Of a stretch of 64,000 bases of DNA, positions 38,601 through 50,327 are shown piece after piece. Within the stretch, counting starts at the first letter, position 1. Each line of letters begins with the position of its first letter. The notes under the pieces were generated by a model. It was not told the DNA's origin. It ran no database searches and saw only the letters and a list, made by a program, of their open reading frames with translations. This stretch comes from Owenia fusiformis (taxonomy: Eukaryota; Annelida; Polychaeta; Sabellida; Oweniidae): contig CAIIXF020000008.1 in NCBI GenBank assembly GCA_903813345.2, forward strand, positions 19,326,822-19,390,821, read 5' to 3'. Position numbers and translations under genes: made by a program.

Positions 38601-41600
38601 GCTGCACATTATACATAACTATCTGAAATATACAAAGTTAGGACTTGTACATATGTTTCCATTTTTTCATATACTGTTGCAATATAGTCATTTGATTGCT
38701 TATTTTTTAAATTCAAAGTAGTTCCAAACATTTCAAATTTTACTGTAGAGGGAGGTGTTCACAAATACAAGGTTTTAATGTATATGTATTTTGTTTAGGA
38801 TATTACTGGCCCGCATAAATGTGATTTGCAATGTATTTAGTATTTCTTTGTATACGTGTATGTTTGTATGAAACACATCTCTTTCTAGGTCAAGAGTACA
38901 CTGCAGAGAAGTTAGAGATAGAAGCACAGTATAAGAGATTCATAGATGACATGGACCAGAACTATGTACACGACCAGGACAGCTATGAGCATGAGATGAG
39001 GGAGAAAATGGAGGTGAGAATTCACTCAAATAAAAAATGGATCTCCTGTTTGAGAACTCCAACTTCCAGAATTGCATCTTTCTCATTTCGTATACTTGAT
39101 TACCATCCACTTCAATTTTATCAGGAATTCATTTTTTTGATATTTACCATCAGGATGAGATGTTTGACCAAATGGAAAGATTGAAGAGTGCATTTGATGA
39201 GGAAAGGCATATGTTGGAGGACAAGAGTCGCATGTTAGAGGAGGAAATACTTGAACTTCAGCAGCAGTTGGAGGGGGGAGATGGGTACAAACAGAAGGTG
39301 GAAGAGCTAAACAGAAACCTTGCTAATGTTAAAGATGCCAAGCGAAAAGTAACTATTTAATTGTTGTTGATAAACAATTGTAGTATTAACGATAAAGCTT
39401 GATATTGTACCGATACAGCTAGTAAAGTCTCCAGTCAATATAACCTCCCTTGTTATGATACAAAAATAACTCAGAAACTTGTTTACCCTACTGAAATGCA
39501 AAAAGCAATGAAATGAATTGGTTAATTGGCTGATGTGAAAAAGTCAGTCCACCCCAGTGGGGATCGAACCCATGATGAATTAAATACTGTATTGTTGAAA
39601 GTATTGTCAAAACCCATGCCCAATGAGAATAACAGTAATTTATGATTTTCTAACCAGGCTGATGACACGATTGAAGCTCTGAACAGCAGGTTAAAACGTG
39701 CCTTGGAGGAGAACAATACAACACGGGAGAACCTAGAGGAGCAGATCGAACAACTACAAGTGGAGAAAAATGAATCTATACACGTAGTAAAACAGGAGGG
39801 CTTACAAGCAACCAACAAGCAAAAGGTAGGTGGAACTTTGGTCACTATTGATGATCGCATTGGCAAGAGATACTGTTTTGTCTACTTTAGGTAGTCCACT
39901 AGTTCATGTCACAGTAATAGCTCATGGTTGGTCAATGCAATTAAACAAAGCATGGATTCATCAAACATGCTATTTGACCACTCATTGATCTTATGTCAAA
40001 TGAGATGTATTCCAAGTTGTTCTTAGTCTTTGTGTTCACTTAAGCCTCAGTCATATTGCTTTTCTGCAGACATATGGCAACATTGGCTTCACAAAATTGA
40101 TGTAGAAATTCTACATTGTTCTGCTTATCCCTATTTTTATGCTGTATATTTCTGTCAGTTAGGGAAGCAACTGCCACCGTATGGTTGCGGTAGATCAAAT
40201 GTGACTGAGACATAAGCTTGTGGTTGCTTAACTGTCTGTTGATATTGTGCACCTCTGACATATATCTGCTTTAATGTCAATTAAAGTACAATACTATAAA
40301 AGCAAATATTTTCACTAACAGCAACATCATATTCACCACCAACTTCTCGTCTGTTTATTTCTAGTTATACTGATGTCTTATAGACAAATAAAATAATCAA
40401 ATAAATAAATATCCCCAATGTTCGACACATGTGACGTCTCTGTTCTTTTCTCAACTTTGAAACATTGAAAGATTGTATCAATCAAAGGCATTTCCAACCC
40501 ATGTTTCAAAATCAACAAAATCATTACCTCATCAATTGAAAATCATGGAATATCATGGAATCATGACAAACAATTTATTAACTGTGGCCAATATGTGAAA
40601 ATGAATGCACCTAGGAAATCTAGGCTTTGACAGTTCTGCTAACCTTAAGGAGTTTTTGCTTCAGTGAATAGAACAAATTACTATTTGATTAACTAACAGT
40701 TTACAATAGTGAGTTTGTTTTCAACTGTTTACACTCATCTGCCCATCAGTTTAGCATTCATTGTTGTGTGTAGCACTGTTTACTCTTAAGACATGCATTG
40801 ATTAAAGAGATTTTCTTATGATTGATTCCATTTCATTTCTAAACCAACAGATAATGAAAAGCATTTGTCATATGAAATAGTAAAATCGACTTGTCAAAGT
40901 ATGTCTTGAGTTTCAATTGACTAATAATAATGTGTTAATTTGTTTTATTGTTTTGTATTGCAATTAAAACATATGGGATTTTTTCAAATGTTAGGTCCAT
41001 ATATACACCACATTTACTGAATACCTAGGCTTTAACTGGCTTGTCTTTTTCAATGTGGCCAGTGTTTATGGAACTCTGACATTTGGAATTCCCAACACTA
41101 AATTGCATGCAAGTTTGTTCTTATGTCAGCGATGAAGAAATTATAGCAAATTTGTGATGTGTATTATGATTAGATAATGAATTATTGTGTTTTGATGAAA
41201 ATTTACAATATTTTGATATCCAACATCATTTACATTCTGAATGATTTGAAAATCAAAAGTACAAATTTTATAACCATTTATTTATTTAGAAAATACAATG
41301 GTTTCTTCATCGTCGACTTCTTAAAAAGTGCATGCATCAAGAGCAATCCATCAGCTATTCCTTTATGGTTTATGTTCTGAGGAAAACTCTTGGAATGTGT
41401 GCTACACATACAGTCACTGTAGAATAACACTAGTTCTTCGATGTTTGCTTTTCTAACTTTAGATTGGGTTTGAAACTGAAGTATCAAATCTCTCAAAAGA
41501 AAAACAGACTCTAGAATTATCACTTCAAGAGGCCAATAATAAAATCATAGAATTTCAAAAATCTGATTCGGAGAGAATGTTACAATTGAATCGAGAAAAT

Positions 41601-44600
41601 GATAAACTGAGACAGTCTCTCGAAGAAGTTGATAGCAAGATGGCTGAAATGAGAATCAAAATGGCCGATATGACATTAATTGAATCCGATGAAATCCAAA
41701 GACTTGTAGCTGAAAAACAAATTCTGAAAGAAACCCTCGATGAACTACATGACGAAAAGATTAAACAAGAATCAGAAAATCAGAATAAATTCGCTGATGA
41801 AAAATCTCTACTAGAAGATAGTTTGCATGAATTAGAGCAGAAACTTTTGGAGAAAGATGAAGAGTTATACACGATGAATGTTGTAAAGCTTGAAAAAGCA
41901 ACATTAGAAGATTCACTGCAAAGGCTCAATGAGAAAATGATTGAATTCTCTCCCAAGGCCAGACAAGCTGATTACTACAGGGTATGTAAGATGTGTATGT
42001 CATTCCGCATCACAGAGTACCCCATTTATCCCATGTATAATCAAAGGAAATCCTTTAAAATACAATGTTCCAGCAGTGATTATGTACATGTTTGGAAGCC
42101 TTATTTCATGAATAAGTTGAAATCAAACTTTTGTACATTGATATAACATTTACCGGTATTATCATTTGATGTGATAGTTGATTCTCTGGAGTAGCCTTGG
42201 ATGTCTAAACTTCATAAATTGTTGAATTGCTTCAATGAATAAGACATAATACATTTATATTTTGACAGAATCTTTTCTAACATAAAAACCCAAGTTTGGA
42301 GTGGGGGCAATAACACAATGAATGTCTTGCACATATTCTCAGCAAATGTATTTTTAAATATGTTGTGAAACTTTGAACCTAACCCAGCATTTCTCATGAA
42401 GAATGAATATTTCTATCACTAATCAATTCTTTGTCCTTCAGTAATAGTTCTGTTTTGCTTTACTACAACTGTGTAAATATTTTTTGTATTTTAAACTGAT
42501 TTATTTGCATATAATACTGCTTGACTATTTGAATAGGCCAACCTTATTATTAACCTTTCTCAGAAGTGAAAGTTGTTATCATAATTATTGATAAATATTA
42601 ATTCAGTTTGATTAATAGATGGTGGTATTTACCTAGAATTGCATTGCTAGAAAATATTGTTTTATTCATACTGAACAAATATGAAAATACTGGATTACCA
42701 ATTTATGAAGCATGTCACCTTTTATTGTAGCACTTTTATGTGTACTATATGTTCAGTGAAACTACCAAAATGAAAAAATGACTTTTTGAGTCTAAATATT
42801 CACAAACATAAGGCCATCCGATTTGAATTCATCCTTTTCCTTCAATGTAAATTTCTGGAAAATTATCTTATGTTAGGGGGAGAGAATAGTTTTTTAAACA
42901 TCATATGTTAAAACATAAACAGGAAAAAAGAAAAAAGATGGTCTAGTGGGTGGGTCTGAAATATGGAATCCAGATGAATAGCTGCAACTGTTTCCAGCCA
43001 CCTTAGGTATTTGTGATTCAAAAACACAAGAGCAGGCAATAATGGGGAAAATTGAATACAAAATTTCATAGTTCCATTATCTAAATCATCAGTTTATATA
43101 GCAGGAACTGTAATATAGCTAATGAAAATCACCAGAAGGGAGTTCAGACGGGTACCTCAGTTTACATAAGCATTGGTAGTTGCCCTGAACAATTGTGTGT
43201 TGCATGATGCTTTGCATGTTGTATTCTAGATGGAAGCAGAGAAGCTATTGCATGAAAAGAAAGACTTAGAACGTACAGTGAACAATTTGCGTGAAGAAAT
43301 AATGGAAGCGAAATCTCAGTCACAAGTGGCTGACCATTATAAGGTAATCATTATTATTAATGCCACATTTTCTAGTGAGTACCAATTTGATTTAGAATAT
43401 TTGTTATGGTTGGCGAAAAGATCGACAAAGTAGTTATTCTACTCAGCATCTCTTTTTAATAATTTCCACTCAGCCCTGTCACTCATTTCCACTCAGCCCT
43501 GTCACTCATTTCCACTCAGCCCTGTCACTCTAGAACTGTCTTTGCTTTGACATTGCGTAACACAAGTTCATTAGATCTTGAAATACCTGTGGCAATTTAT
43601 TATTACAGAATACTGTACTCCGGGTAAATTTCGACGCTATAAAATTTCGCGATTTTTCAAAATTGCAATTTCGCGGCTATTTAATTTCGCGGATTTGAGT
43701 TGATGACATTTCGCGGATTGCACAAGTTGAATTTTTTCTGATAACCGTGAATCAATGCGTATCTGGCTATTTTAGCACGTTCAGAATCCGAATAATGTTT
43801 GTATTTCCCACATTTAGGGCATTTATTTGAATATTCTTGAATGACTTTTTCAACTTCAATTTGTAGGATATCATTGTCGTCAACAGTTCTTGCCTTTGTT
43901 GGCCTAATAAGCCAATTCAAAATGTTGACATTTTAGCCTTTTTTGAATTATCGCCCAACAACACTGGATGAAACGTTTTTCACAGGGGTCAAATCCCCGG
44001 GGATTTAAAAGACAAATTTCGCGACGATAAATGTTCGCGATTTTACTCCATTCGCGAACAAAGCGAAATTAAATCGCACGCGAACAATACCCGGAGTACA
44101 GTAACATGATACCACTCAAGTTTAAGTTCATTGCAACCATTAGCATAGAAAATTCTGAAGTTTCTAACTTTAACTTAATTTTTTTAAAATGGTTATAATG
44201 TAAATTTGAAAAAAAAAAGAATTTTGTGATGCGTTGTGTGTGCACGTTCGCCCTAGTTAAGTTAGACAGAAGATACTTGGGTGACTTAAAAGAGTAATTC
44301 TAATAAATTCTATCAAAAATCATTTAAAGATTCATTTATTTTCTGGGAGCAAACTATACAATAAAATGCTCATGTTTCCTAACAATTCACCTTTTCGATG
44401 TCCATATACAACCCAGTCTTCTCATCTTTGCTCACTTCACCAGTTCCCTTACATGTACCATTTCCTATTGGCTCTGGATTTGTACAGATTCTAGCCCTAC
44501 TTTTCATACCATTTGCACAGTCAGTGAATGGAGTCCATTCACTCCATCCCCCATCAGTAGATATAATATCATTTATCCAGTCGAGGTAGTTTGGCACCTT

Positions 44601-47600
44601 TGTGTATACCCCTGACTTTTCTCCACAAGAGTCTACTGGACCCCAACTTACAACTCCATACTGAGTCCATTTTGAAGTTTTTTCATCTCGGCACATAAAA
44701 GGTCCTCCTGAGTCCCCAAAACATGAATCCCTAAGATAAAAAGTTATATAAGATTAACGTGTTCTTGATTTATTTTCGAAATTGTCCTTCGCTATAACTG
44801 AGGTTGTAAGTGGTTTACTAAATGAGATAAAGACATAAGCTAGAAGAAATTACTGTAATTTACTTATTATGTTTGGTCAATGATCAAATCTGTTTTACTT
44901 TAATTTGAGGAATTTTTTTAAATGTTTTTTTGTATGTATATTATTTTATACCTTTGTTACACAAGTACTACACCCTATGTTAATACTTGTAATTTATATT
45001 CGGTTGAGTTTACGAATTTAGAATATAAATAATTTCTATAGTTTTTTGTGGGGTGTAGTTCATGTATGTGTCGTTGAAATCGAACGCGATTTTCACTGAT
45101 ATAGCTGTATGGTGAATAGCTGTTTGGTAAATAAGGCTGTTAGGTTTATTATTATCATTCTGGCTTTTGGCGCCGCATGATAAACTCCATGAAAAAGCTA
45201 TCATTTTTGAAGGAATATCACTTTCTCAAAGTCGATAGGTTGAAGAGTTGTTGCATACCTTTTGGGCCTCACAATAGGAGGTCCTCAAAATTTTGAGGTT
45301 TTAATGGTGTTAATAACTCTGAGAATCAATTGACTCAACCAGAAAACGCTATTAAGTTCTAGTAAGTTTTTACTTATATTCGCCATTTATCAAGTTAACA
45401 TTGTATTTCATCTACATATTATGTTCTTGTTATAGCAATTACAGCACGTTGCAATAAACTGCGGCCACAAGCCTATTGCTTTTCTTGTAACCAAGTGTTG
45501 TGTTTATCTGAACGTAACCTGACAATTGGTATAGAATTCACATTATACTATTTTAACATGATAAAATACTATTTATGTTCATGTAGAGTATAAATATGGC
45601 CGTGAGAGTCGTACATATAAAATTATTAATATGAAATTAATATAAATAAATATTGAGCCAATTAACACAAAACACAATACCTAGGAAATTAATGGCTAAT
45701 TTAAGTTAATTAGCTACAAGAGTTTACAATTTGACATAACTGTTAATTAGCTCAATTGGATATATTATAATACCATCTCCAACTCATCTTCTTGGGCGAA
45801 AATAAATCTCCAACTGGTGGTGTAAGCTGGGGAAGGAGGTGAGGGAAAAGAATCGAAATGTATAACTTACATTGATGTCTATGGATTTTGTAAGGACCTT
45901 GAGAGAAAACCCTCCAACTACAGTCCTATCGATATCTCGTCTGAAGTCTCATCTCGTACTCCCGAGATCTGAAGCTTGATGTTTCGTTCAGTGTAACTTA
46001 CCAGAAACATTTACCTGGGACAGCCGGGGAATGGTCTTCTCAGGGCTTGTTCATACCTAGACCTTAACCAACTCTCACAGTGCCATAAATGAAATTATTG
46101 TCAATAATTTGAATTTCCAACTGTTGTCTGAAGGGCTTTTTCCTGAAAAGTTAACAATTTCACTTACTTTCCGTCTTCACTTGCACAGAACATGTCTTTG
46201 GTGATAGCCTTTCTGTCAGCTTTAATAAGATTACATTTTTCTTCTTGTTTGAGAATTACATGAAGAAGAACTTCAGAGTTACGTAGATTATCTAATGATG
46301 TTCTTCCCCAACCTGCTACCTCGCATTGTCGATCTTTTGTAGTCTTCATATTGAATATAGGACTTGTCGGCAGCAGCACTGGTTGAGTGTGGCTGTTTAA
46401 TTCAATTGGAGGAGTTATGATTATGATAGCAATATCATGATTAATACCATCAAAACTAGGGTGCACAATGATGTTCCTAATATTTCTCACTGTTCTAGAC
46501 TGTTCTGTTTTTTCCATGATGGTTCTATCATGCTTTCCTGTCTTTAGGGTTATTTTGTCTTCATTTTCCACACAATGCGCAGCAGTCAGGACATGTCTTG
46601 GTGAGATAAGTGATCCTCCACAACCTTCAGATTCAATCAGCACCATCCATGGGAAATTATTCTTAGGTTTCACCTCAATTCCTCCAATAATAATCTCTGC
46701 TCCCTCTGCTAATCTTCCTCCTGGGCAACCAGAACACTTATCTTCATTACAGGTCCTAATGTCAATGTTATGTCCAAGACAGGGTTCTCCATCTTCTCCG
46801 ACTGCGCTATGACATTGTTGTATTGCTACCTGTTTACCGCAACTATTTATGTCACATGGTGTGTAGTCAGAAAATGTGTCTAAAAATCAGAATAATAGCT
46901 ACAAAATTTTGTCTCACTTTTTATATGTGCTTTATACTTTTGTGTATAATAGGCCTGTATAACACATATAATTATCCTAGTGTACACCAATAATGTGTAT
47001 GTTTGAGTATGGTTTTGCTGCCATTGAGGTTTCTATGTCTGTGTGCAAAGAGGCTATTTTGCTTACATATTGTATTTATAGTTGAAACACTAACAAGGGG
47101 AACTAAACAAACACACAAATGTTTTAAACACTAATTAAGATTTTGAAGGTTACCTTTAACACCGCGTTCACATGGATTTGTGCATGGAATATACAGTTTC
47201 GATTTACATGTGCACTGGGTGCAGCGGTCTGCCCAATATTGGTACGGAAGTTTCTTTACTCCATTTGGTGTTTTGCACTTTTTACAGGCTGAAAGAGAGT
47301 AATTATGCCATGATGAGAAACATTTTTTTTGTTTTGTTTTTGTACTCTTTATGGCTTCTTTTTTAATTAAAGATATTGTACTTAAAGGGAGCAAGCTAAC
47401 AAAATATTCTCAATTTTAAAATATTTTGGGTTCATGTCATTCTCTGTCGTGTCTATTTTCCAAAATGTTCCATATGCATACTTGACTTGATTTAAGGAAA
47501 ACTAAAGATTTTTACTACAATGTGTTCATTTCTTTATAAATGTGGCAAATGTGTGGCAAATTGAGCATCTTGAATCTCAAATATCTTCACCAATTTTTGT

Positions 47601-50292
47601 AAATATGCTCATCAGCACTGGAACTTTATTTCAGCCAATGAGCATCTTGGTCTAGAAGTAAGGATATGGATAACCCCTTTCATGCCACGTAAATTATCAG
47701 ACATATATTAATAACATGCATATATGCCAATATATTAAGAATTAAGAATATATTTTAGTAGATGTACAAATATTGTTATTGCCACATATGCTGTGTTTAA
47801 ATTCATGGGAAATGGAACAACAAAAAATAATGAATACCTTTTTTATCCGTGCATTTAATTGTTCCATCCTTTTTACAGATACATTTATTACACTTGTCTT
47901 CATTACTTATCCAAGGATCATCATACCATTTGTGTGCAATTCCACTTTCATCAACACAAGTGATGTTAAGACAGCAAACAGAAAAAATATTGTCTTCATG
48001 TTCAAAGCACACATAGCCAGGACTGCACACTTTACTTCCTCCTCCTTTACATGGCCAAGGTGCTTTTGTGTTGGGATTCTTTTCTAGGCTACATGCTGGA
48101 ACATCCTTATATTGACAGCACTCCCCTTTAATGCATTTAAATGTATTGTGACAATCTTCAGTGCTTTTGCAAATGGCATTTCTAAATTTGAGTAATTTAC
48201 TTCCTTTGCAAGTTTGCCCTTTTTGTTTTGCTCCTCGTGCCAATCCTATTAAGCACAAAATAATTATGATTCGGTAAATCATCCTCCCTTTCTCCGAGAA
48301 CACCTTCAAGAAGTACTTCCTTTTTTATTAGTAAGATCTATTATAGTTATCCCACATTGTAGAAATATCACATAAACACCTGTGTAAATAAACTACATAC
48401 GATTCCATGATGATCCTTCTATTCAATGTCAGTGGATAATTCATTTTTTATCTTATATCTCCTTTGTGGCCACCTTTTATCATTTCAGTTTTTATAAATG
48501 TATTTATACAGGATATCATAGGATCTGATGATATTTTAAAATGTTTATTTTAATGTTTCGCATTTAAATGTTGCTCCAGTATCCTGGTTTAAATCTTATT
48601 TCAAAATAAATTATTGTATGCTTGTTGATCATTGTAATATAATGGAAAAAGGTTCATAAATCAAAGCCTCTTTTATAATAACATTTAATCTATATTATTA
48701 GTTGAATAAAAAGTTATTGAATATTTTATATTGAGTTTAAACAAATGGTGCTTAGCACGCTGAGACATGTTATTTGCATGCAAAGGTAGATTTTTCATAT
48801 GATGGTTTTTATTATTTGACTTTCATATGTCAAGTTTATGTGTACACTTGATGGAAGTACCAAGGACATCTATGGTTCTGTAGATAATATGTTTATTAAG
48901 CACAAATGTCAAAAAGTATTACATTTTTGTTATTTTAAAATTATTGTGTGTATTACAGCAAACAAACTGAACAAAGACCACATTTTACCTTATTAATTTT
49001 GAGATGGCTTTTCATAAATATTAGAAAGTATCTTGGCATCCTATCTCTGTCTTCTCTTTCTCTTGTTTTCTTTTGAACTCTCATTATAATAGAATTCAAT
49101 GACATACATTTAATATCTGCATGTTATTTAGAATGAAATGTTTTTTTTGCATCAGACGAATTAATGTTGTGTTGTATTAATATTGCACGCTTGTATTTCT
49201 TATTACTTATTAGCACCAGTATGAACAAGCTTTAAATGACAAACAAGCACTGCAGAGGTCTCTGAATGCAACTAAGTCTGAACTGAATGAATCACTGAAT
49301 GAATCTCTAAAGGTTCAATATTTACAGGTAATTTTTATGGCATGTTGAAAATTTTGCTGGTCACGCAATCCTATTGGTTTATCTTGCATATTAATAGTAC
49401 ACTTAGTGTAATTTCAAAGGGCAATAATTAGAGATTATGACACTATGACTTGAGACGTGACTGAGTTTTCCCAATATAGGCCAACCTTGGGAGGCTCTAT
49501 ATTTGGACAAGAATAAAGGCATATTTCATGTCATAGTGACATAACTGATGTATTACATACCTTTATTCCCATGGCTACGTGGGATCAATGATGTCACACA
49601 TCTGTGCGCGAGAGGAATTTGATCAAAATCAGACACAACGTCATGATTTTGTCATGGTTATTAAAGAAATCTAATATCAAAACAAGGTATTGGGCTATAT
49701 CCGGGTAATTGGGCAATATCAGTTGATATAGCCCGCTAACTTTCCCATTGACTTCCGTACAAATGCAACTCTAGGAACGTAATAGCAAAGGTCCAATATT
49801 TTACTATTTTCCCCAAGGAAATGACATTATTAGTATTATTACCACCGTTTATGCCCAGGGGTGAAGTTTGTAGCAAGAAGGCACTGCCACTGAACCAAAA
49901 TTATATGCACTAAATGATATCTCATTTCCCGGGGAACATTGGCTGGCTGAAATATCAATTTTGGTCCGCCACTACGGCCTGCAACTATGAGTCACATATT
50001 AATCAGGTCAATATAGTAAAATAAAAGCCTTCTAAATTAGACTAATACCCCTAGAACAGGCCCGGCAAGGTGGTAAAAATAGATCATATTACTGGATTCA
50101 GTTGAAATAAATCATGAGATGATTACTGATTTATAAACAGGTAAATGATTAAATGAAGTCACTTCAGTTTTACAGAGTTTGCAAAAGTATGAATCAATTA
50201 ATTTTTGCTACCTGCACAACTTTAAATAAATTGTGGTGTGGTGTGCATTGCAAATGAATTAACAAGCATACACTGTCATATAGTTATTTGAT

Positions 50293-50327
<35 letters not shown>

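Noticed and set aside
46468-46812. Plus-strand frame opposite the protease
   Set aside because: It is the complement of protease exon 3, which has an intact triad and clear homology on the minus strand.
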